The position numbers were made by a program, and so were the translations under genes. From Streptomyces microflavus (GTDB lineage Bacteria; Actinomycetota; Actinomycetes; Streptomycetales; Streptomycetaceae), in the NCBI RefSeq assembly GCF_014650075.1, contig NZ_BMUG01000005.1, positions 434,001-498,000 of the forward strand: a stretch of 64,000 nucleotides of DNA, in the 5' to 3' direction. Below are positions 34,896-42,516 of the stretch, piece after piece. The notes under the pieces were generated by a model. It was not told where the DNA came from. It made no database searches and saw only the letters and a list, made by a program, of their open reading frames with translations. Each line of letters starts with the position of its first letter. Positions within the stretch are counted from its first letter, which is position 1.

Positions 34896-34933
34896 GACCG
34901 TCACATCTCGCCTCGCCGTCGACATACCTAATG
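34896..34933 (+). promoter_or_regulatory. Phage promoter P3
   Basis: GACCGTCACA, 11 nt from GTCACA to the box, CGTCGACATACCTAATG: full consensus. Drives the endoVII/exonuclease/RNA-ligase block. Confidence 0.85.
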
Positions 34934-34968
34934 CGTAAGGGAGAACGCAGCGACGACGAGGAGGCCAC

Positions 34969-35007
34969 ATGGCCGGGGTCAGTACGGTCAAGCGCGGCGG
35001 GACGTGA
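34969..35007 (+). pseudogene. Orphaned 5' end of the exonuclease gene (12 codons)
   Basis: MAGVSTVKRGGT then stop, with a strong GAGGAGG ribosome site, directly behind P3. The exonuclease at 35507 begins MTGVSTVRRGGS: 8 of 12 residues are identical and the rest are conservative, but the DNA differs a lot. The stop overlaps the GTG of the endonuclease VII gene. It appears to be the original start of the exonuclease gene, left behind when the endonuclease gene was inserted, and may now serve as a translated leader for it. Confidence 0.72.
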
Positions 35008-35510
35008 CTGTCAGCGCGGGAGGGTCCGCGTTCAAGCGGTGCACCAAGTGCGGAGAGACGAAGCTGACTGAGGGCTTCTATCGAAACCGGGCGCAGAAGG
35101 ACGGCCTGACTGGCTGGTGCCGGTTATGTGTTCGGGCGTACCAGAAAGCCCATTACGCCGCGAATCCCGAACATCGCATACGTCAGGCTGCGGAGTGGAA
35201 GGCCGCCAACTCCGAGAGGGCACTAGACGCCGACTTGAAGCGGTTGTTCGGCATCACGCTGGGTGACTTCAACCGGATGGTCGCCGAGCAAGGCAACGTG
35301 TGTGCCATATGTGACAAGCCTCAAGCGGGCGACCGGAGGCTGTCCATCGACCACGACCGAGCATGCTGCCCAGGCTCACGAAGTTGCGGGATGTGTGTGC
35401 GGCAGTTGCTGTGCAACCTCTGCAACACGGGCCTCGGACTTTTCCGCGAGTCGCCCGATCTGATGGACCGGGCGAAGGCGTACATACTACGACACGAGGA
35501 GAGCAAGTGA
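35004..35510 (+). CDS. Endonuclease VII-like recombination/homing endonuclease
   Basis: 168 aa from GTG 35004. N-terminal zinc module CTKCGETKLTEGFYRNR with CRLC, a helical linker, then the EndoVII fold: CAICDKPQAGDRRLSIDHD, CCPGSRSCGMCVRQLLC and CNTGLGLFRESPDLMDRA. T4 EndoVII resolves branched DNA; actinophage relatives often act as homing genes. Both ends overlap neighbours by GTGA, inside what looks like the split start of the exonuclease gene. Confidence 0.88.
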   Translation: MTVSAGGSAFKRCTKCGETKLTEGFYRNRAQKDGLTGWCRLCVRAYQKAHYAANPEHRIRQAAEWKAANSERALDADLKRLFGITLGDFNRMVAEQGNVCAICDKPQAGDRRLSIDHDRACCPGSRSCGMCVRQLLCNLCNTGLGLFRESPDLMDRAKAYILRHEESK

Positions 35511-36310
35511 CTGGGGTATCCACAGTTCGCAGGGGTGGCTCACGCTTCTACATCAACCCCGACGACGCGCACATCAAGGTCCCGGGCGTGACGTCCGTCG
35601 TGGGGATGCTCCCCAAGGACTTCCTGACGTACTGGGCGGCGAAGCAGAGCGCGGAGGCGGCAGTCAACAACTGGGACATCGTCTCCCAGCTCTGCGAGCG
35701 TGACCCTGCCGGCGCCATCGACTACCTGAAGTCGGCACACCGCCGCACCTCGAAGGCAGCGAGCGACCTCGGGTCCGCGGCTCACGATCTGTTCGAGCGC
35801 ATGGCGCGGGGCGACGAGGTCAGCCTCCGGCACGTCCACGCGGACATCAAGCCGCACGTCACGTACTTCAAGCAGTTCCTGGACGAGGTGCAGCCCGAGT
35901 TCCTCCACCTGGAGGAGACCGTCTGGTCGGACGAGCACCTCTACGCCGGCAGCTTCGACGCCATCGCCCGCATCGACGGGGAGGTGGTCGTCCTGGACTG
36001 GAAGACCTCCAAGGCCGTCTACGACTCGGTCGCTCTCCAGCTCGCCGCCTACCGCTACGCCAACCGCATCATCCTGGCGGAGAACGGGGAGTCGGTCGAC
36101 GTTCCGCTAATGACTGGCGGGGCTGTCCTGCACGTCCGGCCGGAGGGCTGGCAGTTCGTTCCCGTGGAGTGCGGGGAGGACGTCTTCAAGGCCTTCCTGG
36201 CGCTGCGCAAGGTCTTCGACTGGGAGCGTGACGGCAAGAAGGGCGTCGTCGGCCGGCCGATCGCCAAGGGCGGCGAGGTCGCCACGGGCACGCAGAGGCG
36301 GGCGGCATGA
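35507..36310 (+). CDS. PD-(D/E)XK exonuclease (Cas4/RecB-like)
   Basis: 267 aa from GTG 35507. GVTSVVGMLPKDFLTYWAAK, an early SAAHDLFERM helix, then the catalytic block YAGSFDAIARIDGEVVVLDWKTSK with D...D-x-K and QLAAYRYA. Typical of phage recombination exonucleases. No start-proximal SD of quality is present; translation is probably coupled to the endonuclease VII gene. Confidence 0.86.
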   Translation: MTGVSTVRRGGSRFYINPDDAHIKVPGVTSVVGMLPKDFLTYWAAKQSAEAAVNNWDIVSQLCERDPAGAIDYLKSAHRRTSKAASDLGSAAHDLFERMARGDEVSLRHVHADIKPHVTYFKQFLDEVQPEFLHLEETVWSDEHLYAGSFDAIARIDGEVVVLDWKTSKAVYDSVALQLAAYRYANRIILAENGESVDVPLMTGGAVLHVRPEGWQFVPVECGEDVFKAFLALRKVFDWERDGKKGVVGRPIAKGGEVATGTQRRAA

Positions 36311-37296
36311 GCGAGCGAGGAGCGGGGCCGCTGGAGTGGCGGACCGTGGGCGGCTATACGCCTGAGAGTGTGCGCCGTGCGAGCATCGTGCACGTCTTTC
36401 CCGCTGCTGCTGTGGCGGACATGCTGAAGGCCGCTGACGAGGCGCACATCAAGCGTCTCAACGAGGAGAACGAGCGTGGGGGTGAGGCTCGCGGGGTCGT
36501 CGCTGATGTTGCGTCGGTCCTTGACGTGGATATCGACCACGGTCCGGGGACTCGCTGGGATGCCGATCACATGCATCGCGTGGTGGTCGGTGCTCAGGCA
36601 TTGCGCGACGATTTGGAGTCGATGAACTCCTACTCTGCGCGCATCGAGCGTGAGCGCGACGAGCTGAAAGCGAAGCAGGCCACCACGGCCGATCTACTGC
36701 GCGCAGAGTACGAGCGAGCCAACGCCGCCATCGAGCGGGAGGAGGCTGCGGACGAGGCAGCCGCGGAGATCGGGCAGTACGCCCGACGGATGGAGCGAGA
36801 GCGCGACGAGCATCGTAAGGCCGCGGAGGAGGCCGAGGCCAAGCTCCGTAAGCAGGAGCACGGCTGTGAGACTCCCGAGTCACACGCCTACGGATGCCCG
36901 TGCGACGAGCCGATCAAGTTCCGGGGCGGGAGCATCACGTTGCATCAGGACCCGGTGACCGCGGAGATCCGCTTCGAGGCGGGGCCGTGGGACCGGACGA
37001 TGTGGTTCATCGAGGAGACCGATCCTGAGGTCTCCAGCCACGGAACGCTGAGCGTCCAGCGGGCGCACCGCACGGTCGGCGTCCGCATCGACGGCCGGGT
37101 GTGGATGGAGTTCCTTCGGGCCGCCTCCACGGTCGACCCGGGCAGCAAGGCGCTGCGCGAGCGCCTCGCAGAGTTGGATACATCCGCCGAATACTGGGGC
37201 GCCAATGCTCCCGGTGGATCGCTGATCGACGACCTGAAGAACACCATCGTCAGCCAGGCGCGGGAGATCGCGCGACTCAAGGGGGAGAGCGCATGA
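36307..37296 (+). CDS. Coiled-coil hypothetical protein
   Basis: 329 aa, overlapping the exonuclease gene by 4 bp. A coiled coil covers about 95-190 (ERERDELKAKQ, EEAADEAAAEIGQYARRMERERDEH). A Cys segment (HGCETPESHAYGCPC) and a beta-rich C-terminal part follow. Not recognised. Confidence 0.72.
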   Translation: MSERGAGPLEWRTVGGYTPESVRRASIVHVFPAAAVADMLKAADEAHIKRLNEENERGGEARGVVADVASVLDVDIDHGPGTRWDADHMHRVVVGAQALRDDLESMNSYSARIERERDELKAKQATTADLLRAEYERANAAIEREEAADEAAAEIGQYARRMERERDEHRKAAEEAEAKLRKQEHGCETPESHAYGCPCDEPIKFRGGSITLHQDPVTAEIRFEAGPWDRTMWFIEETDPEVSSHGTLSVQRAHRTVGVRIDGRVWMEFLRAASTVDPGSKALRERLAELDTSAEYWGANAPGGSLIDDLKNTIVSQAREIARLKGESA

Positions 37297-37541
37297 CCAG
37301 TTTCATCAAGACGCCGGCACAGCGAGCAGAGGAAGCCCGCGAGGCGAAGGCAGGGGCGGCACTGGCAGCGTTCGCGACGGCGCTGCTTCTCCTGCCACTC
37401 CTGGCGTTCATCCTGATGCTCGTCTTCGGAGCCATCCACGGAGCGTTCACGGTATGGCCGGCCATCGGGTACGGGACTTCGGTGCTGTACATCCTGGGCA
37501 TCGACCTCGTGGCCTTCCTGAGCAAGCGGTTCCGCAAGTAG
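37293..37541 (+). CDS. Two-helix membrane protein
   Basis: 82 aa from ATG 37293. Two membrane helices (about 20-47 and 55-74), basic C-terminus SKRFRK. Follows the coiled-coil gene with a 4-bp overlap. Function unknown. Confidence 0.65.
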   Translation: MTSFIKTPAQRAEEAREAKAGAALAAFATALLLLPLLAFILMLVFGAIHGAFTVWPAIGYGTSVLYILGIDLVAFLSKRFRK

Positions 37542-37555
37542 CGCAAGGCACACAC

Positions 37556-37580
37556 GGGGGCGTCCACACCGGACGCCCCC
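37556..37580 (+). terminator. Hairpin terminator
   Basis: GGGGGCGTCC pairs with GGACGCCCCC around ACACC; 15 bp after the membrane protein stop. Confidence 0.75.
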
Positions 37581-37606
37581 GCTTCGGCATGGGATGAGGA
37601 GAGAGC

Positions 37607-37918
37607 ATGGTTCTGGAAAACCTGATCGAGATGCTGGAAGCCGCCGACCCCGACACCGTGGTCAAGCACGGCTTTACCAATCCGCATTCCTACCGGGGCT
37701 ACTACCACGATCTGGCCTTCGAGCCGGCGAGCAACGTACGTGTCGGCGACATGCTGGCCGACGCTCGGGGCGCTCTCGGGGAGACCTTCGAGGGCTGGAA
37801 GGGCGGCGACTTCGAAATGGGCCGTTACACCGACTGCTGGCTGTCCTTCGAGGGGCAGTCCGGCGGGGAGACCATCGGCCGCCTGCTCGTGACGTACATG
37901 CTGGGGGACGTGGCATGA
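37607..37918 (+). CDS. Hypothetical protein
   Basis: 103 aa with GAGGAGAGAG upstream. Aromatic, acidic sequence (NPHSYRGYYHDLAFEPASN, YTDCWLSFEGQSGGETIGRLL). Overlaps the RNA ligase gene by 4 bp. Members of this type occur next to phage RNA repair or nucleotide genes; role unknown. Confidence 0.72.
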   Translation: MVLENLIEMLEAADPDTVVKHGFTNPHSYRGYYHDLAFEPASNVRVGDMLADARGALGETFEGWKGGDFEMGRYTDCWLSFEGQSGGETIGRLLVTYMLGDVA

Positions 37919-38448
37919 GTGACTTCACCCCCGACTTCCGCGAGTGGCCCAAGACGCCGCGCCTCTTCCGGGAGATCGTGATCACGGAGAAGCTCGACGG
38001 CACGAACGCCGGCCTTCACATCAGCGAGGACGGCCAGGTCGTCGCGCAGTCCCGGAAGCGGATCATCACGCCGGACAGTGACAACTACGGCTTCGCCCGG
38101 TGGGGGCAGGGGATCCAGCGGCGGTACGGGATGGACCGGAAGATGTTCAGCATCTTCAACGTGGTCCGCTGGGGAACGCAGGCGGACGAGGACGGCACGA
38201 CGATGAAGTCCCGGGCGGGACAGTCCGACTTGATCGACCAGGTCGACGCCGTTCCGATCCTGTACCGGGGCGTCTTCGATCAGGACGTGATCGACGACCT
38301 GATGAAGGAGCTGCGGGAGCACGGCTCCTACGCCGCCCCTGGCTTCATGAACCCCGAAGGCATCTGCGTGTACCACTCGCAGACCCGCAGCGCCTTCAAG
38401 GTGACGCTGGACGCGAACGACGCCGGCAAGTGGGAGGTAACTGCCTGA
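37915..38448 (+). CDS. RNA ligase family protein, apparently with internal deletion
   Basis: 177 aa from ATG 37915. Motif I is EKLDGTN with nucleotide-accepting Lys26; EGICVYH fits motif IV and AFKVTL motif V. Related actinophage ligases, as I recall them, have about 25-30 further residues ending GEWWG just before the GQGIQRRYG block. Here YGFARW runs straight into GQGIQRRYG, so the acidic motif III region seems missing, without frameshift. Together with six tRNAs it suggests tRNA repair, but activity is doubtful. Confidence 0.78.
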   Translation: MSDFTPDFREWPKTPRLFREIVITEKLDGTNAGLHISEDGQVVAQSRKRIITPDSDNYGFARWGQGIQRRYGMDRKMFSIFNVVRWGTQADEDGTTMKSRAGQSDLIDQVDAVPILYRGVFDQDVIDDLMKELREHGSYAAPGFMNPEGICVYHSQTRSAFKVTLDANDAGKWEVTA

Positions 38449-38531
38449 TGCCCACAGAAGAGGAGATGCGCAGCCCGGATTTCTGCTGGACGCACGGGTG
38501 CCATCGATCCGCCTGCCCGACCCCGCACTAG
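38448..38531 (+). CDS. Mini-protein, Cys/His-rich
   Basis: 27 aa, start overlapping the ligase stop (TGATG). The C-terminal half CWTHGCHRSACPTPH could bind zinc. Supported by coupling and composition only. Confidence 0.42.
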   Translation: MPTEEEMRSPDFCWTHGCHRSACPTPH

Positions 38532-38545
38532 GGGCTGACATCTAG

Positions 38546-38567
38546 CTCCGCGAGTCGACTCGCGGAG
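38546..38567. promoter_or_regulatory. Palindrome A, site 4 (perfect)
   Basis: CTCCGCGAGTC joined to GACTCGCGGAG, overlapping the ribosome-binding region of the 24-aa gene at 38578. Confidence 0.85.
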
Positions 38568-38577
38568 GGGGTGAACC

Positions 38578-38652
38578 ATGCTCGAACTGCTTCTGATCTG
38601 CGTCGTTGGATTCCTCGTCGGCTACGCACTAGGGACGATCTTCTTCGGATAG
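38578..38652 (+). CDS. Mini membrane protein
   Basis: 24 aa: LELLLICVVGFLVGYALGT is one membrane helix. GGAGGGGGTG precedes the ATG. It lies alone between palindrome A and a terminator, so it is probably a real, separately controlled gene. Function unknown. Confidence 0.58.
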   Translation: MLELLLICVVGFLVGYALGTIFFG

Positions 38653-38670
38653 CCACTCACGCACTATCCA

Positions 38671-38700
38671 GCCCCCGGTTGCTTCGGCGCCGGGGGCTTT
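38671..38700 (+). terminator. Hairpin terminator
   Basis: GCCCCCGG pairs with CCGGGGGC, followed by TTTCGG. Ends the mini-gene unit. Confidence 0.75.
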
Positions 38701-38733
38701 CGGCGTGTAACCACCGAGCAGAGGAGAGCGCAA

Positions 38734-38925
38734 GTGATCAACACGCCTACCACCATCCACACCGCCGACGGCTCGTCGGTGACCATCACCCGGCGCGGGC
38801 TGGAGTTCGATCTCGAAACCCGCAACGCCCGGGGCGAGACGATCAGCACCGTCGTGATGAACGAGGCGGACGTGAGGGCGCTGCTGGACAGCGCGGACGA
38901 CGAGCTGTACGGGAGGGCCGCGTGA
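38734..38925 (+). CDS. Small hypothetical protein
   Basis: 63 aa from GTG 38734 with GAGGAGAG upstream. TIHTADGSSVTITRRGLEFDL and NEADVRALLDS suggest a small beta-alpha domain. First of a tightly coupled run of small genes to 43039. Confidence 0.65.
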   Translation: MINTPTTIHTADGSSVTITRRGLEFDLETRNARGETISTVVMNEADVRALLDSADDELYGRAA

Positions 38926-39155
38926 ACGCCCTGGAGAAGCTCAAGGCGTACGTCCTGGCCCACTACGAGGACTTCCCTCCGGCCTACATGGCGGCTCTCA
39001 TGCCGCAGATCGAGGCGGAGGTGAAGGAGCTGTACGACGTGGTAGCTCACGAACTGGCGGAACGCGTCCGCGCGGACGTCGGGCACATCAGCTACGGATC
39101 CGCCACGGACTACGCCAACCGGCACGCCGACCTCATCGACCCGGAGGTGCCCTGA
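38922..39155 (+). CDS. Small helical hypothetical protein
   Basis: 77 aa from GTG 38922 (GTGA overlap). LEKLKAYVLAHYEDFPPAYM and EVKELYDVVAHELAERV predict helices. Not recognised. Confidence 0.62.
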   Translation: MNALEKLKAYVLAHYEDFPPAYMAALMPQIEAEVKELYDVVAHELAERVRADVGHISYGSATDYANRHADLIDPEVP

Positions 39156-39595
39156 TGGGAACCCACATCGGCCGCTCCTGGGAGGGCCCGAGCGACATCG
39201 AAGCCCTCTGCCCATGCCCCAAGGCGCCCTGCGGTCTCGTCGACATGGGCAACATGAGTGACGAGTGCAAGCAGCACCCGCCGGAGAACACGAAGACGAT
39301 CCGAACGAGTCACCGACCGGAGGACTGCCCGGAGATCGGACGGGACGTGGTCGTTGCGATGGGCCGGACCATCAAGGCGCGGGAGGCGGTCGTCAAGGCG
39401 GCCGACGAGTGGGATGGCGTCTACTTCTCCTTCGAGCTGGACGACGCCATCGACGACTACCGGGCCGCCGTGGAGCACGAGGCCGCGGAACGGATCCGCA
39501 ACTCGGAGCGCCTTCGAGACTTCACCGACGACCATATGGGCGACTGCAACGCGGCTGCCGACGAGATCGATCCCGACGTGGAGGAGACCACATGA
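39155..39595 (+). CDS. Hypothetical protein with Cys-rich N-terminus
   Basis: 146 aa. CPCPKAPCGLVDMGN near residue 19 is Cys-rich; the rest is acidic and helical. The segment AERIRNSERLRDFTDDH is also echoed in small neighbours. Function unknown. Confidence 0.65.
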   Translation: MGTHIGRSWEGPSDIEALCPCPKAPCGLVDMGNMSDECKQHPPENTKTIRTSHRPEDCPEIGRDVVVAMGRTIKAREAVVKAADEWDGVYFSFELDDAIDDYRAAVEHEAAERIRNSERLRDFTDDHMGDCNAAADEIDPDVEETT

Positions 39596-39804
39596 GCGCA
39601 TGGGCTGAACTGATCAACGCCGACGGCTCCGACGAGTGGCTGGAGCTGTGTGGCCGTGCGCTGAAAGAGGTGCAGGAGGAGACGCTCCGCCGGGCAGCAT
39701 GGAAGATCCGCGGCATGGAGGACGGCGTGATCCGCATGGCCGGTCGACGAGTGTCGGACATCGACGTCGTGGCCGACCTGATCGACCCGGAGGCGACGCG
39801 ATGA
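39592..39804 (+). CDS. Small hypothetical protein
   Basis: 70 aa, ATG 39592 overlapping the preceding stop. ALKEVQEETLRRAAWKIRGME helix; ends DVVADLIDPEATR, resembling the end of the 38922 product (HADLIDPEVP). Confidence 0.6.
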   Translation: MSAWAELINADGSDEWLELCGRALKEVQEETLRRAAWKIRGMEDGVIRMAGRRVSDIDVVADLIDPEATR

Positions 39805-40094
39805 CCTTCCCCACCATCACCATCTACTCCCGAGACGTGCGCAAGCTCCGGGAGTTCATCAAGCGCCCCAACGGCTCCATGATCGGCGAAGACCTGACCG
39901 TCGACGCCGTGGAGGGCGACGGCTTGATGTTCAAGCTGCGTCCCCGGTGGATGTGCGAGCCGGCGCGAGTGAAGGAGGCGGAGCGCATGCGGTACCTCGT
40001 GCTGAGCAGGGCGTACCGGGCCCTTCGCGACCTGGGCGACGACGAGGGTGCCGCGCTGCTGAACGAGATCGCGAACAAGGAGTGGACGGTATGA
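39801..40094 (+). CDS. Small hypothetical protein
   Basis: 97 aa, coupled by ATGA overlap. YSRDVRKLREFIKRPNG then MRYLVLSRAYRALRDLGDDEG. Mixed alpha/beta, not recognised. Confidence 0.6.
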   Translation: MTFPTITIYSRDVRKLREFIKRPNGSMIGEDLTVDAVEGDGLMFKLRPRWMCEPARVKEAERMRYLVLSRAYRALRDLGDDEGAALLNEIANKEWTV

Positions 40095-40273
40095 GCACCA
40101 TCGACGCCGGCGAGCCGTCGCCCGAACTGGCGGCCGTCGAAGCCGACATGCAGCGCGTGGACCTGTTCCGACGGGCCCACGCGCTCGTGAACGACCTGGA
40201 GTGGGGCGACACCGTGGGCGTCTACGACGTGCTCCAGGTGGCGCGGTTTCTTGAGGAGAAGGAGGAGAGCTGA
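40091..40273 (+). CDS. Small hypothetical protein
   Basis: 60 aa, coupled at both ends. Acidic and helical (LVNDLEWGDTVGVYDVLQVARFLEEKEES). Not recognised. Confidence 0.58.
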   Translation: MSTIDAGEPSPELAAVEADMQRVDLFRRAHALVNDLEWGDTVGVYDVLQVARFLEEKEES

Positions 40274-40770
40274 TGAAGGACGCACTTTGGGATGGAGTGC
40301 TGAGCGTCGTCGACGGGCTGACGAAGAACGAGCCTGGCCACTTCAGCTCGCGTGACGTCGCCAACTACAGCGACGACGAACAGGCCGTCACCTGCCAGAT
40401 GAAGATGGGCCAGGACGACGGGACGTCGCAGGTGTACGACATCACGGTGTCCGTCAAGGTTCGCGAGGACAGCGCCGATTGGTACTGGGCCGGGAACGGA
40501 GCTGCGCTCCCGGGCAGCGTCGAAGAGTCGCGACGGGTCGTCGTCGAGGGGAACCACTACGTCATCGGGAGCGGTGGCAACGGCGGGTTCGGTGGGCGCC
40601 GGTTCGACATCGAGTTTTTCGACGGGCGCCGGGTCACGACCCACGATCTGTGGTCACAGGGCACCATCCCGCCGAAGCACCGCGAGCGGTACCCGGACAA
40701 CGCGCGATTTGCCCCGCAGCCGGAGCGGTCGCGGTTCACGGCGTTCGATCTGCTGATGGAGGAGGACTGA
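40273..40770 (+). CDS. Hypothetical protein
   Basis: 165 aa, ATG overlapping the preceding stop. Beta-rich with VVVEGNHYVIGSGGNGGFGG, FDIEFFDGRRVTTHDLWSQG and PPKHRERYPDNARF. The pattern resembles proteins found in many actinophages in the same gene run; function not known. Confidence 0.65.
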   Translation: MKDALWDGVLSVVDGLTKNEPGHFSSRDVANYSDDEQAVTCQMKMGQDDGTSQVYDITVSVKVREDSADWYWAGNGAALPGSVEESRRVVVEGNHYVIGSGGNGGFGGRRFDIEFFDGRRVTTHDLWSQGTIPPKHRERYPDNARFAPQPERSRFTAFDLLMEED

Positions 40771-40982
40771 TGTGCAGCAACCGTGACTCACGAACTGGCG
40801 GCTGGGCCGTCACTTCGGACTACGCGAACCCCGGGACGCTTTGCCTGGAGGTTGACGAGGGCGGCTACATCGTCGTCCACAACGAGAGCCCGCTTACCGT
40901 GGCGCAGCTCCGTGCGCTGTCGAACGTGCTGGACGAGGCAGCCGCCAACCTGGCTGCGGAGATGCTGGAGGAGACCCCATGA
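40770..40982 (+). CDS. Small hypothetical protein
   Basis: 70 aa, TGATG coupling. A beta hairpin (CLEVDEGGYIVVHNESPL) precedes a helix (VAQLRALSNVLDEAAANLA). Not recognised. Confidence 0.6.
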   Translation: MCSNRDSRTGGWAVTSDYANPGTLCLEVDEGGYIVVHNESPLTVAQLRALSNVLDEAAANLAAEMLEETP

Positions 40983-41281
40983 GTATGGCCGAACTCGTAG
41001 CCGCCGGCGCCCCTGAGCTGCCGGAGGGCTACTTCTACCGGATCCGCGAGACGTCGATTTCCAACCTGAAGGTGGAGATTCGACAGCAGAAGGGCCGCTG
41101 GCGGTCGAAGCTCATCGCCGACACCTACGTCGTCCACAAGCCCGACGTGCCGGCGGAGGAGTCCGTCGTCAGGGCTTGCGAGCGAGTGTTCGAGACGTGG
41201 CAAGGCGCCGCCGCGGAGCGAGCCGCGTACCGCTCGTCGCTGCCATTCCTCGGTGACCACGACCCGCGGGGAGGCCGCTGA
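40979..41281 (+). CDS. Small hypothetical protein
   Basis: 100 aa, ATGA coupling. ELPEGYFYRIRETSISNLKV suggests a beta domain; C-terminal helix with CERVFETWQGAAAER. Not recognised. Confidence 0.6.
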   Translation: MSMAELVAAGAPELPEGYFYRIRETSISNLKVEIRQQKGRWRSKLIADTYVVHKPDVPAEESVVRACERVFETWQGAAAERAAYRSSLPFLGDHDPRGGR

Positions 41282-41282
41282 C

Positions 41283-41771
41283 ATGGGTTACACCCTCGCC
41301 GATGCCATCCGCGCTGGCTTCGAGCGCGACCACCCGAACGGTAAGAACACCCTGCTCTGCGTTGGCCTGTGCCGGCGCCGCAAGGACCGGGAGGAGTTCC
41401 GCAAGCTGCCGACCCACGGCCGTGCCGCTGCCTGCCTGGACTGCGAGGGCTACGGCATCGGCATCGGCGGCAACCGGCTGTGGGACCGGACCTACGCCGA
41501 CCGGATGGCGTGGAACCTGGAACAGGCCCGGGAGAAGCTCCGCATGTACCAGCGGTACGCCGCCAAGCTCCGGGCGGAGCGGTACGACGGCCACTGGGTC
41601 AAGGCTCTCGCCGTCAGTGGCGTCGTGGCGCAGATGGCTGAAGCCCGTGAGAAGCACCTCTGGCGCGCCGTGGAGGCCCGTCGGCAGAAGTGGGCGCCGC
41701 TCATCACAGAGGCCCTCAGCAAGGCACACACGCTCAAAGAGGAGGAAGCGTGGCAGACCCCGACGACCTGA
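41283..41771 (+). CDS. Hypothetical protein with zinc-like Cys pairs
   Basis: 162 aa from ATG 41283. CVGLCRRRKDREEF and CLDCEG are spaced like a zinc knuckle of HNH-associated modules, but no HNH motif follows; the C-terminal part is a long charged helix. May be a worn endonuclease relative. Confidence 0.62.
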   Translation: MGYTLADAIRAGFERDHPNGKNTLLCVGLCRRRKDREEFRKLPTHGRAAACLDCEGYGIGIGGNRLWDRTYADRMAWNLEQAREKLRMYQRYAAKLRAERYDGHWVKALAVSGVVAQMAEAREKHLWRAVEARRQKWAPLITEALSKAHTLKEEEAWQTPTT

Positions 41772-41977
41772 CGGCAGATGTTCAGGACTACGCCCTGGGA
41801 ACCCTGGCGGAGTGGATCAAGGGCTACACCGTTCCGGAGGAGGGACCGCAGCAGAAGTGCACCCTCCTGGCTGCGGCGGAGGACGGACGCTCGATCGACG
41901 TTCAGATGGAGACCTGCGACCCCTTCCCGTCCGATCCAAAGGTCTTCCGCATCTGGCTGGAGGTGGAGGCGCTGTGA
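41750..41977 (+). CDS. Small hypothetical protein
   Basis: 75 aa from GTG 41750 with AGAGGAGGAA upstream, overlapping the previous gene by 22 bp. Acidic; DDLTADVQDYALGTLAEWIKG. Not recognised. Confidence 0.6.
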   Translation: MADPDDLTADVQDYALGTLAEWIKGYTVPEEGPQQKCTLLAAAEDGRSIDVQMETCDPFPSDPKVFRIWLEVEAL

Positions 41978-42516
41978 CCACCCCTCTTCCGGGAGATTTC
42001 GCCCTGACCCGCATCGAAGGCATCACCGGCCGCTTCGTCGCTGCCGGCCAGGCCCTCGTCGGCGACGCTGCACCGGTCCAGCACGCGTTTCTGTACGTCG
42101 GCAACGGCATGGTCGTCCAGGCGATGCCCTCCGGAGCGGAGCTGATCCCGATCGAGGAGGCAAGCTCCGTGGTCCAGTGGTCGACGGGACACTTCGACCT
42201 CACCGAGGAGCAGCGCGACGCCATGGTGGTGGAGGCCGTCGCTCTCGTCGGTACTCCGTACAGCTTCCTGGATTACGGCTCGATCGCCCTCGCCCACTAC
42301 CGCATTCGCCCGGCGTGGGTGAGGGACTACGTGGCGTCGACGGGCCATCTGATCTGCTCCCAGCTCGTCGACGAGGTCTACCTCCGCGCCGGCGTGCATC
42401 TCTTCGACGACGGACGGTTGCCCGGGGACGTGACGCCGGGGGATCTCTGGAAGCTGCTGCATCCGCGGCGTGTGACATCGACGGACCGAGACTTGAGGAG
42501 GCTGGCCCATGGGTGA
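41974..42516 (+). CDS. NlpC/P60-like permuted hydrolase (YiiX type)
   Basis: 180 aa from GTG 41974. GDFALTRIEGITGRFVAAGQ, VQHAFLYVGNG (His) and later HLICSQLVDEVYLRAG (Cys) show the circularly permuted papain-like order of YiiX/YebB proteins. Such enzymes cut peptidoglycan peptides or lipid amides. No signal peptide. Its place among early genes, not lysis genes, suggests an intracellular or host-takeover role. Confidence 0.75.
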   Translation: MTTPLPGDFALTRIEGITGRFVAAGQALVGDAAPVQHAFLYVGNGMVVQAMPSGAELIPIEEASSVVQWSTGHFDLTEEQRDAMVVEAVALVGTPYSFLDYGSIALAHYRIRPAWVRDYVASTGHLICSQLVDEVYLRAGVHLFDDGRLPGDVTPGDLWKLLHPRRVTSTDRDLRRLAHG

